From positions 1-42,474 of IMG/VR virus record IMGVR_UViG_3300009180_000079: a stretch of 42,474 nucleotides of DNA; one strand, 5' to 3'. Source of the DNA: a virus. A program made the position numbers and the translations under genes. Below, one piece after another: positions 1-7,291 of the stretch; position 1 is the stretch's first letter, and each line of letters begins with the position of its first letter. Below the pieces are notes generated by a model, which did not search any database, was not told the origin of the DNA, and worked only from the letters and a program-made list of their open reading frames with translations.

Positions 1-86
1 AAGCAGAAGCAGAAGCACTTGGGTACCGATGTTGCCTCTTCACAGAGGACGGCTCAGATGAGGCTTTGCAAACCGTTGACAAGTAA
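1..86 (+). CDS. C-terminal end of an unidentified protein (partial)
   Basis: The window opens inside a gene. Frame 3 is open from base 3 to the TAA at 84-86 and gives 27 residues starting with Ala-Glu repeats and ending LQTVDK. The other two frames give less protein-like sequence. No function can be assigned from this fragment. Confidence 0.45.
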   Translation, partial: AEAEALGYRCCLFTEDGSDEALQTVDK

Positions 87-142
87 TTCGTAGCCTTAGG
101 GCCAATACGGGGTATGTTCTCCAAGTCGAAAGGGAAATACAC

Positions 143-292
143 ATGGCACGTTCAAAGCAGGTCTACACGGTATCACAGGAATTAGTAAAATCCAAGACCA
201 TGATCGACGCGATTTGGTACGTCCGAAACAGCGTTAAGCCAATGATGAAACTTGAAGCCGCCGTCCAAATTGCTGAAGCGATTAGGGGTTAA
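143..292 (+). CDS. Small hypothetical protein (49 aa)
   Basis: ATG at 143 lies a short distance after a purine-rich AAAGGGAAA sequence, and the frame closes with TAA at 290-292. The 49-residue product starts MARSKQVYTV and ends AEAIRG; it is basic and probably helical, with no motif I recognise. The next reading frame starts one base after the stop (ATG at 294), which suggests translational coupling. Confidence 0.5.
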   Translation: MARSKQVYTVSQELVKSKTMIDAIWYVRNSVKPMMKLEAAVQIAEAIRG

Positions 293-293
293 G

Positions 294-550
294 ATGACCT
301 ACTTTGAGGGATTAGCAGGCAGTAGATTGCCTGAATTACGATGGCGCAATCAATCTCCTCAACCTTTTGGTAAGCTACTACCCAAAACCTGAAGAGATTC
401 CCCCAACTCTTATTCGGATCGTAACAGATCTTGAGTTCTACCAGAGATGTCAAAGCTGTGGTAACGAAAAAATTGCAGACGGGGCTCATGATCGATGAGG
501 CTCTGGAAAGCTGGATTTTAGAGCAGGAGCTATCCAAAGCACCTTCCTGA
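294..550 (+). pseudogene. Frameshifted small gene (about 84 aa if repaired)
   Basis: ATG 294 opens a frame that soon loses coding character (own stop 390-392). A protein-like frame runs at +1 from about 316 to the TGA at 496-498 (YDGAINLLNLLVSYY, then CQSC), and a third from about 425 to the TGA at 548-550 (MIDEALESWILEQELSKAPS). Removing one base near 318 and one A from the A6 run at 467-472 joins all three into a coherent protein of about 84 residues with a CxxC pair. This is either a decayed gene or two sequencing or assembly errors; the homopolymer favours error at the second site. Function unknown. Confidence 0.4.
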
Positions 551-610
551 ACGCACGCATCCCGCCCCAATGCAATGAGCTATCTTGGTTCAAGATACCG
601 GAGAATCAGA

Positions 611-793
611 ATGAAACGTAATTTGATTGCGCTCGTAAGCCAGGGACAAAGCGTAGGACTACGCGATCATATTCTACCGTCTATAGCTTCCATGACGGAA
701 GCACAGGCGATGGCATGGTATCAAACCATAAACGCTATGGTTCAGGATGCTACTCGGAATGGAGAACGTCGTATCCAACGACGTGGGTTTTAA
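611..793 (+). CDS. Small hypothetical protein (60 aa)
   Basis: The frame is open from 575, but ATG 611 is preferred because GGAG at 600-603 sits seven bases upstream, whereas the 575 ATG has no ribosome-binding site. The product begins MKRNLIALVSQG and ends with an Arg-rich tail (RRIQRRGF). No family recognised. A palindrome copy lies downstream at 856. Confidence 0.55.
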   Translation: MKRNLIALVSQGQSVGLRDHILPSIASMTEAQAMAWYQTINAMVQDATRNGERRIQRRGF

Positions 794-887
794 CTACTTT
801 GAGGCTTTCATGAGATTAGAATTTCTAACGCCTTCGGATCTTGCTATATTCTAACGGAAATCGATTACTTAACTAAGGTGGATTCTA

Positions 888-1226
888 ATGTTATTTCCAA
901 AGCCATTACTCCAAGAGCTTGCTGGATGTCAATCAGACATTCCTATAGCTCTTGAGCACGACGGTATCACCTATGAATTCATCCTTAGGGAGAATAAGGA
1001 GTTCAACCGTACCCGATACCATGCGTTTTTCAGAATGGTATTTGAATATCATGATCGTTTCTACAGTTCTCTCTATAGTATAGAATTAGGTCAAGACGAG
1101 ACACCATTTCTTGATGCGCCTGATCTTATTCATGTGAGGGAATGTCAAAAGAGGGAGGTACTTATTACCGAGTATTACTTTCCTGAAGATAAAACCCATG
1201 ATATAGTCAGCCTGACAACTCGTTGA
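888..1226 (+). CDS. Hypothetical protein (112 aa)
   Basis: ATG 888 follows AAGGTGG with good spacing. The product is mixed alpha/beta, fairly acidic and rich in aromatic residues (EYHDRFYSSLYS), without transmembrane segments or known motifs. A palindrome copy ends 18 bases before the start (856-869) and another follows the stop (1244-1257), so the gene is flanked on both sides by the repeat family. Function unknown. Confidence 0.6.
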   Translation: MLFPKPLLQELAGCQSDIPIALEHDGITYEFILRENKEFNRTRYHAFFRMVFEYHDRFYSSLYSIELGQDETPFLDAPDLIHVRECQKREVLITEYYFPEDKTHDIVSLTTR

Positions 1227-1317
1227 CAAGAAAGAGGTAGCTCGGAAATCGATTACGGTTATGTTGAGAGGGTTAGGGCAGCCGCTCTAATCCACTCCGT
1301 TTCTTCAGGGAGGCCAA

Positions 1318-1491
1318 ATGACCAGATCTTATTTCCCGCCTCGGCTTTTCCGTAGGGTAACATTTCCACAGCTTTTTACTACCCAATTCACAGATTTTGA
1401 TAGCTGTATGGCACGGCTTCGATTCCAAAGGATCATTCAGGATCTTTTGGCTCCTATTGACGAATTGCCTGAATTTCAGGAGGCATTATGA
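1318..1491 (+). CDS. Small basic hypothetical protein (57 aa)
   Basis: ATG 1318 follows a strong GGGAGG site. The 57-residue product is basic and aromatic (MTRSYFPPRLFRR at the start, ending PEFQEAL). The TGA at 1489-1491 overlaps the next ATG at 1488 as ATGA, typical of translational coupling. The overlap and ribosome-binding site support a real gene despite its size. No family recognised. Confidence 0.6.
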   Translation: MTRSYFPPRLFRRVTFPQLFTTQFTDFDSCMARLRFQRIIQDLLAPIDELPEFQEAL

Positions 1492-1886
1492 TTCAAATCG
1501 AAGGTCTTGACTCTAAAGGGCAGGAATACTGCCTTGTCCTTACAGACAAGCAATATCATGACCGCCTCATGTCAAGGCAGGAGATTGAGCGTCTTTCAGA
1601 TTGTCTTTGTGCGTTAAAGACCTACACTGTTGCAGCCAGGGTAACAGTGACGGGTTCCGAAAGTCGCCTTGCAGTAAAGCAGGCGCACGCTGACCAAGAT
1701 GCGGCGGCATGGAAGTTTTTGCAATCCCAAAAACGGATTGTCAAGGGAACGGTAGGGGCTTCCACCATAGTTATGGAAGCCCTAAAGGTTCAGGCGGGAT
1801 ACGTTTTATACGACGGTGGCAAATTCACTACATGTCGCACGGAGGATTTCTACCTTAGCGAAGATCACGGGCTTGCCCGTTACTAA
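1488..1886 (+). CDS. Hypothetical protein (132 aa)
   Basis: The start overlaps the previous stop by ATGA and is preceded by CAGGAGG. The product has an N-terminal beta-rich part (MIQIEGLDSKGQEYCLVLTD), a central helical segment, and a C-terminal segment with several aromatic residues. No catalytic motif is visible. It appears co-translated with the 57-aa gene upstream. Function unknown. Confidence 0.6.
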   Translation: MIQIEGLDSKGQEYCLVLTDKQYHDRLMSRQEIERLSDCLCALKTYTVAARVTVTGSESRLAVKQAHADQDAAAWKFLQSQKRIVKGTVGASTIVMEALKVQAGYVLYDGGKFTTCRTEDFYLSEDHGLARY

Positions 1887-1933
1887 CTTCACAGAAGCAC
1901 AGGAGTTAGGAAATCGATTACCTGCTTGCTTAA

Positions 1934-2122
1934 GCACACCATACGAGCTATGGAGGTAGGGCTACCTACTACCGAGGTTCGTATGAGTTCAAGAAAGCCA
2001 AAGTTACTGAAGAAGAGCTTTGTAAGCAAGGGCTACACTTACTGTTTGGTCAGTATATTACCACAGATACCCAGCCTACAGATACCCGATCTACCAACAG
2101 TCAACCTACCGTTAATCAGTAG
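1934..2122 (+). other. Protein-like frame without a usable start, possibly DUF4278-like
   Basis: The frame ending in TAG at 2120-2122 reads as a natural protein: a YYRGSYEFKK segment followed by VTEEELCKQGLHLLFGQY and a Thr/Gln-rich tail. The Y-R-G-x-x-Y/F pattern near the N-terminus recalls DUF4278 proteins. The frame contains no ATG, GTG or TTG before that segment, although GGAGG lies at 1952-1956. A competing frame from TTG 1926 or ATG 1950 to 2144 has a start but an unnatural composition. A point mutation, an indel or a non-canonical start could explain this. Only the existence of the frame is certain. Confidence 0.3.
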
Positions 2123-2132
2123 GCAAAAAAGC

Positions 2133-2164
2133 GAAAGGCTTTGAATTCACGTTCAAAGCCTTTC
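2133..2164. terminator. 13-bp perfect stem-loop
   Basis: Arms 2133-2145 and 2152-2164 are perfect inverted repeats with a 6-nt loop. On the + strand no T tract follows; on the - strand a T6 run (A6 at 2125-2130) lies just past the stem. It separates the small-gene cluster from the long gene at 2203 and probably limits transcription, or protects a 3' end. Confidence 0.55.
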
Positions 2165-2202
2165 ATACCCCAAACCATGTTCCACCAGCATCTGGAGATA
2201 TT

Positions 2203-3999
2203 TTGAGCATATCAGAGTCAGAAGAAACCGTCAATAGTGAATTGATAGATATCACTAAGTTTAGTGATAAGTTTAGTGGTAAGCCTACCCGTAAGCCTAC
2301 CCGCTTTGAAATACCCAAAGCATACTACTTGGATATTTCCAAGGCAAATATCAGTTTATTTGGTGGAGGCTCACCCGCTATTATTGCTGGTAAGCAATCG
2401 GCCATGACAGCAATTTTATACCAACACACATTTGGTCGTATACAGCGATACGAGGGTGATCCGAATAACCCCCATTATCTTGGGGATGTATGTTTGATTG
2501 AGTTGAGTCGTCGGTATATACGAGCTATCACCGGTCAACAGGCATCGGAAAGCTCAATAGGAAGGGCTTTAAAGTTATTAGGATTAGAAGATGTACTTAT
2601 CCCTGCGACACCAGAGATAGACAGTGCTTATGGGGTAGAGAGTATCCGCCCGCGCACTGGATTTAGCCCTGTAGGTACGAGATTTTACGCAATCTCGTAC
2701 CTTATTGACATGATGTTCGTACTTAATAAAGAGAACATAGAGGAGATAAGAAAGAACGTTGGTAATCGTGAGGGCTTGGTATTTTACCCAACGGAGGAGG
2801 CATACGGTGGTCATAAGAAAGAGGGTGGCCACGCAGGCCAGATGTTATGCCCCTGCCATGATGATCACCATCCATCGGGTACGTTTTACCTGAATAAAGA
2901 GAGAACGGAGGGAGCGGGGCACTGTTGGTCATGCCTTGTGCGATTTAGGGTTACGCGGGATTGCGATGGAAAGCACCGTCTATATCCAAGCAGGTCAGAT
3001 GAGCACAGGACGGATGCGGGAACGGCCAATAAATCACCTATAGATAGCCCTACGATTGACGATTTAAGCTCTACCATTATAGTTACCTCTACAGACAGAA
3101 CAGCGGTTATAGAGGCAAATGATGGCACTTTAGCCACACATGAGCAGTCTAATGAGCAGACTAAAGAGCCTGAAGCCACACCTTCCATGACTGTTATGCC
3201 CTGTATGGAGGGAGCGTTATTAGAGTTACCGTTAGCGACGGTAGAGCATGGGCCTAAGCAGGTAATGGTTACGTTAACGGGTATAGACACAGACAGGCAT
3301 GGTGTGCTTATACGGAGCCGGGGTTTATCGCGTCTATCGTCTGAAACGATCTATGAGACGTTAATAGAGCGGGATAGGAGAGCGTGTAGTGATAGGGAGG
3401 TATCGAAGCACCATACGGCTATGGTAGACCGGGGAGAGGGGAGGACACCCTACATAAAGGAGCGATACTGGAGTGGAACGAGACAGACGATACGATTTGA
3501 CAAGGGGGAGCGCCGCACGAAATCGATTTCCACCTATGGTCAATCGGACGTAATGTTTGATATTGACAAGATAGAGTTACCGGAAGGGAAGGTCATAGGG
3601 GATTATTGGAGCTTCTTTAGTGAGCTTGGGAAAGAGATAGCGAAGGGGATAGATTTGAGTGGAGAGCATAGTGTTATAGAGACATCGGATACGGGGATAC
3701 AGATGTGTTTCCGGCTAAGGAGACACTATAGGGATGCGAGAGCTTTTTGTGAGCATCCTAAGCATCAGGCATGGCACGTATACATGCGGCAAAGGATTAT
3801 GGATGCGCTTAAGGAAGTAGGGATAAAGTGTTATGTCGATCCGAGTTCATCGGACGTAGGGCGATTATACCGCTTGCCTGGATGGAGAGAGAAGCGTATC
3901 CGCGCCAATACTCACACCAACACCGTATCGGTAGAATACAAGCTGATGCGTGTAAAGCTTATATCCGTTAGTACGGTTTCTAAGTTTGCAACTCGTTGA
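2203..3999 (+). CDS. Zinc-finger and primase-polymerase-like protein (598 aa)
   Basis: Starts with TTG, supported by GGAG six bases upstream; the next in-frame Met is about 60 residues in. A zinc-binding cluster resembling the CHC2 finger of primases occupies residues 216-244 (CPCHDDHHPSG, then CWSC). After a low-complexity linker (about 260-330), the C-terminal part carries features of the archaeo-eukaryotic primase fold: FDID at 452-455 (a DxD metal site), and DPSSSDVGRLYRLPGW at 546-561, like the R-x-x-R-x-PG segment of PrimPol/RepB-type proteins. The usual S-x-H motif between them is not clear (SDTGIQMCF instead). Likely a primase or polymerase-like replication protein, by inference. It contains a palindrome copy (3518) read as K-S-I-S. 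Confidence 0.5.
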   Translation: MSISESEETVNSELIDITKFSDKFSGKPTRKPTRFEIPKAYYLDISKANISLFGGGSPAIIAGKQSAMTAILYQHTFGRIQRYEGDPNNPHYLGDVCLIELSRRYIRAITGQQASESSIGRALKLLGLEDVLIPATPEIDSAYGVESIRPRTGFSPVGTRFYAISYLIDMMFVLNKENIEEIRKNVGNREGLVFYPTEEAYGGHKKEGGHAGQMLCPCHDDHHPSGTFYLNKERTEGAGHCWSCLVRFRVTRDCDGKHRLYPSRSDEHRTDAGTANKSPIDSPTIDDLSSTIIVTSTDRTAVIEANDGTLATHEQSNEQTKEPEATPSMTVMPCMEGALLELPLATVEHGPKQVMVTLTGIDTDRHGVLIRSRGLSRLSSETIYETLIERDRRACSDREVSKHHTAMVDRGEGRTPYIKERYWSGTRQTIRFDKGERRTKSISTYGQSDVMFDIDKIELPEGKVIGDYWSFFSELGKEIAKGIDLSGEHSVIETSDTGIQMCFRLRRHYRDARAFCEHPKHQAWHVYMRQRIMDALKEVGIKCYVDPSSSDVGRLYRLPGWREKRIRANTHTNTVSVEYKLMRVKLISVSTVSKFATR

Positions 4000-4104
4000 C
4001 AATAGAGAGGTTGTACTTTCTCCTCATAGGGATATGAGGATTATATCTAATAGATAAACCGTCTAATAGATGAAAACGTCAAGAAATCGATTACTGGAGA
4101 TAGG

Positions 4105-4638
4105 ATGATTAACGTATATATTCTTGGTGCGTTGGAGCTTTGTGAAAGGGTGCCACCCATACGATTCTTAGGGAGCATCCCGCGTGAATTCTTTAACGAG
4201 TTTTACGCTCTCCAATTAGTCAAGCCTGATGGTAAGAGATTGGACCCTGGATCTGCTATTTGCATAGGCGGCAACAGTTATGTCCTCAAGGCAGAAGATC
4301 TGATCGTTAATCTTAGGTCTGATTTTATGTGTTTTCCCTCTACAGAATGCGCGCACGTAGTGGATACCGACATTGAGACACTTAACGGTGATGTATATAC
4401 GTCGTACCAGATTATTGGGTACATTCAAAGGCTTTGTAACGTACCTTCAGGGAGATATTATGGAAACTGTTATGTTGGATACCACGGAAACGGATCAGAA
4501 ACGCCCGATCAGGGTCCAGCCTGTGAAGCAAGCCCTAAAGATAGTAGCATCCCAGACCATGAGAGTGAATGTAGTGCAGGCTATCCCGACGGAAGCCTCA
4601 ACAGAAGCGTTAACAGAGATACTGTTAACAGCCTATGA
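4105..4638 (+). CDS. Hypothetical protein (up to 177 aa)
   Basis: ATG 4105 follows GGAGATAGG, placed directly after a palindrome copy (4082-4095). Residues 1-120 look like a normal folded protein. The last 48 or so are rich in Ser, Pro, Asp and Asn and overlap the next gene by 179 bases in another frame, so the true C-terminus may be shorter (indel or mutated stop). No motif recognised. Confidence 0.5.
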   Translation: MINVYILGALELCERVPPIRFLGSIPREFFNEFYALQLVKPDGKRLDPGSAICIGGNSYVLKAEDLIVNLRSDFMCFPSTECAHVVDTDIETLNGDVYTSYQIIGYIQRLCNVPSGRYYGNCYVGYHGNGSETPDQGPACEASPKDSSIPDHESECSAGYPDGSLNRSVNRDTVNSL

Positions 4639-4873
4639 GCAAGCGGTTATTGCATCTATGAGGGCTGCCCAGGATTTATTGGAAGTTAAAGAGAAATGGA
4701 AGGTATGCTCAAAAAACGAGCGTACCTTTATGCTTACACACTACCATAAAGCGGGGCACGTATGGGAGCGTATTGTTTATCACAGAGAGGATTTGGACAA
4801 GCTACCGGCTACATGGCATGTTATTGAGTGTCCAGAGCGACTAAAGCGTATTGTATGGAAAGTTATGTTATAA
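4460..4873 (+). CDS. Hypothetical protein (137 aa)
   Basis: ATG 4460 is chosen because GGGAGAT lies just upstream; the frame is open from 4373, but the earlier ATG has no ribosome-binding site. The N-terminus is Thr/Asp-rich, followed by a long helix (LTEILLTAYEQAV) and a basic C-terminal region with several Trp, His and Arg residues. No family recognised. It overlaps the upstream gene in a different frame. Confidence 0.6.
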   Translation: METVMLDTTETDQKRPIRVQPVKQALKIVASQTMRVNVVQAIPTEASTEALTEILLTAYEQAVIASMRAAQDLLEVKEKWKVCSKNERTFMLTHYHKAGHVWERIVYHREDLDKLPATWHVIECPERLKRIVWKVML

Positions 4874-4888
4874 CCCTTAGGGAAGCTA

Positions 4889-5821
4889 ATGATACTAAGC
4901 GATAGAGCACGTAAGCAGTTGGATCAGGGGCTAAAGCAGCTATCGCTTTTGAATGCATCCCCTATTGAGGAGAGAGGGGAGATATTGAGGGAGCCTCACC
5001 AAGAGGCTTGTCAAGCTTCTAAAGCCTCCCTTGATGAATCTGCATCCCAATCCCCTTCTACAGTTATTTGTGGTGAGCTTAGATGTATATCGTTATCCTC
5101 TGGTAGTGGAGGGAATAGCACGTACATAACAGATGGTAAGACGGGGATATTGATAGATGCTGGGTATTCTGGAAGCAGAATAAAGGAGGATTTAGAGAAG
5201 TACATTCCTGATGCTCGGATAGATGGGATATTGATAACCCATGAGCATAGCGATCATACGATGGGGATACGTGGGCTTAAGGGGCATTCGTTTTACGGAA
5301 CGGCTGGCACTTATCGGGGCTTGAGAGTTAAGCCAGAACGGTACACAGAGATAGAAACAGGAAATCGATTTCCTATTGGAACGTTAACGATTCACCCTAT
5401 AACGGTTCCACACGATAGCTTAGAGCCTTGTCAATACCGGATAGAGACAAGTAAGGGATCGGTTGGTGTATTTACAGATTTTGGGAAGCCAACGCATTTA
5501 ATAGCGAGTGAGATAAGTAAATGCGATTTACTCTTACTTGAGTTCAACCACGATACGGAATTGCTTATGGGTAGTCGGTATCCGTATCCACTACGTCAAA
5601 GGATACGGGGGAGTCATGGACACCTTAGTAATGATCAAGCGGTAACATTACTTGAGATGTCTATAGCCTTAGGCGCTAAGCCTAAGGGAATGATATTAGG
5701 TCACTTATCACATACGAATAACACACCAGAGATGGCATACCGGGCAGCGTATAGCGTATTTGGGGATAGGATACCGATGCACGTAGGAAACGTAAGGAAG
5801 GTGATAGAGATAGCTTGTTAG
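4889..5821 (+). CDS. Metallo-beta-lactamase-fold hydrolase, YycJ/WalJ-like (310 aa)
   Basis: A roughly 60-residue N-terminal extension precedes the MBL domain. The domain opens with ISLSSGSGGNSTYI, then ILIDAG, and has the zinc-binding THEHSDH at 117-123. Later metal-site candidates are the FTDFG segment, the LLLLEFNHD segment and the C-terminal LGHLSHTNN. This order matches YycJ/WalJ-type and related phosphodiesterase or nuclease MBL proteins. Role in the phage is inferred: nucleic-acid processing or cyclic-nucleotide hydrolysis. The gene lies between replication genes and carries a perfect palindrome copy (5360) read as G-N-R-F-P. Confidence 0.82.
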   Translation: MILSDRARKQLDQGLKQLSLLNASPIEERGEILREPHQEACQASKASLDESASQSPSTVICGELRCISLSSGSGGNSTYITDGKTGILIDAGYSGSRIKEDLEKYIPDARIDGILITHEHSDHTMGIRGLKGHSFYGTAGTYRGLRVKPERYTEIETGNRFPIGTLTIHPITVPHDSLEPCQYRIETSKGSVGVFTDFGKPTHLIASEISKCDLLLLEFNHDTELLMGSRYPYPLRQRIRGSHGHLSNDQAVTLLEMSIALGAKPKGMILGHLSHTNNTPEMAYRAAYSVFGDRIPMHVGNVRKVIEIAC

Positions 5822-5912
5822 CTCACTTCAACACAGAAGACTAACACAGAAGACCAGACTAAATACTTGATTGAAGGATAGTGCAGCGTTATAGCGACGT
5901 TAGGAGACAGGT

Positions 5913-6368
5913 ATGCCTAACGAAACGATAGCAGAACGTGCATGTATATTCTTTCTTAGGCAGATGTTATCAAAGGTCTTTGTTGATGGACTGAAGGTAG
6001 AGGTAGGTTTTCTGGAGGATACGGAAAGTGAGAATCGTGCATTTGCATATAAGAAAGAGGGAGGTGAGTACGATTACGGAATCGGTATTGCTATTGACGA
6101 CGAGAGTACGATGGATGAGATTATCACGGCGATAGCACATGAGAGTGTTCACGTAGCACAGATAGCCTCTGGACGTATAGTACACCAAAGGGAGGGAACG
6201 AGAGTAAGGATCACTTGGGAAGGAGGGGATTATGGATACTACGATGAGATACCTTATGAGAATATGCCATGGGAGATAGAAGCATACGCGCTTGAGGGAG
6301 TATTAGCAGGGAAGCATAAGCGTAGGTATAAGAGTGCATACAGGGAATCACAGGGTATAAACCTGTAG
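5913..6368 (+). CDS. HExxH metallopeptidase-like protein (151 aa)
   Basis: ATG 5913 follows TAGGAGACAGG. The zinc-peptidase motif HESVH is at 76-80, in a helix (IAHESVHVAQI), with a downstream Glu-rich helix (PWEIEAYALEG, 119-129) that could provide the third zinc ligand. The size and single HExxH fit small phage zincin domains of the SprT or related type. The substrate is unknown; virion maturation or cleavage of a host protein are both possible. No signal peptide, so it probably acts in the cytoplasm. Confidence 0.65.
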   Translation: MPNETIAERACIFFLRQMLSKVFVDGLKVEVGFLEDTESENRAFAYKKEGGEYDYGIGIAIDDESTMDEIITAIAHESVHVAQIASGRIVHQREGTRVRITWEGGDYGYYDEIPYENMPWEIEAYALEGVLAGKHKRRYKSAYRESQGINL

Positions 6369-6491
6369 CAGTAGGCCCAAAGGGGTAGCAGTACGAGTGA
6401 ACCGGTCTAATATCCCTATACAGTCTAAGCCCCTATACAGCTTATTCCTTTACTGGCATCGTTTACCCACTACCAATTCTCAGAGGCACCA

Positions 6492-6704
6492 ATGGACATA
6501 GTATACAGATCGACGTATTCCGCAGGGTGGTTACCAGCATACCGTTATGGAACGCTCGTAGGTGATCACCCTTGTGATTTAGTAGAGGGAAATCGGTATC
6601 CGATTAGGTATGTGAATTTAAAGGGAACGACGATTAAGACGACGGGGATATATCGGATACGGGTATCGCAGATTAAGCGGGGTGAGTTTACGCTTAAGAC
6701 CTAA
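6492..6704 (+). CDS. Small beta-rich hypothetical protein (70 aa)
   Basis: ATG 6492 follows CAGAGGC. The product is basic with alternating hydrophobic/polar residues (TTGIYRIRVSQIKRGEFTLK) and looks like a small beta barrel or SH3-like fold. No known motif. The stop overlaps the first bases of the palindrome copy at 6704. Confidence 0.55.
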   Translation: MDIVYRSTYSAGWLPAYRYGTLVGDHPCDLVEGNRYPIRYVNLKGTTIKTTGIYRIRVSQIKRGEFTLKT

Positions 6705-6793
6705 GAAATCGATTACCTAATCGTTACCAATTTATTGACAGGCATTAGGGGAGTAATCGGGTTAGGGATTTAGCATAGGGAGTTAATTATCTA

Positions 6794-7291
6794 ATGAGTG
6801 ATCTAATAGGTAATCTATTGGGCATATTGCTTGTATTACCGCTTTGTATTGAGTTGATACTTAGGACAGAGCCGGAGAGTGCATTTTTTATTATGGTTCA
6901 GGAGGGGAAGGCACACTACCGGGATGGAATACGTCACCTATTGAAGTATATGATTCCGTTATGGGTATGGACATTTATGAGTTACCCGTTATCGGAGAAG
7001 CTATTTATCTACTGCTTAGCAGTAAGTATAATTACGATATCAGCCCATGCGTTATGGGAGGTAAGCGGGGATCGTTTATTGAAGGTACGGGGGATAACAC
7101 CACCATTGAATATCTTTTATCTATTAGAGCAAAGGGAGCTTGAGGTAAATGAGAGCAACATGTTGTTTTTACAGTCGTTTATAGCAAAGCTTAGCCAGGA
7201 TATAGGAGCACATATACTAATGACAGCTTTATACTACGTTTTGATTACGTTACTCATGGGTACAGTTCTAAGTACAGGTGTTCAGTCATGA
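6794..7291 (+). CDS. Multi-pass membrane protein (165 aa)
   Basis: Hydrophobic segments lie near residues 8-22, 50-65, 70-88 and 141-160 (for example GILLVLPLCIELIL and the C-terminal LYYVLITLLMGTVL), so three to four membrane spans are likely. GGGAGTTAATT lies upstream of the ATG. The stop overlaps the primase ATG at 7288 (ATGA), so the two are translationally coupled. Function unknown; a membrane anchor for replication or a superinfection-exclusion role would be guesses. Confidence 0.6.
   Translation: MSDLIGNLLGILLVLPLCIELILRTEPESAFFIMVQEGKAHYRDGIRHLLKYMIPLWVWTFMSYPLSEKLFIYCLAVSIITISAHALWEVSGDRLLKVRGITPPLNIFYLLEQRELEVNESNMLFLQSFIAKLSQDIGAHILMTALYYVLITLLMGTVLSTGVQS

Noticed and set aside
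856-869. Palindrome as part of a fixed promoter or ribosome-binding module
   Set aside because: Its distance to start codons varies from a few bases to over 100, and nearly half the copies lie inside genes, so it is not a simple promoter element.
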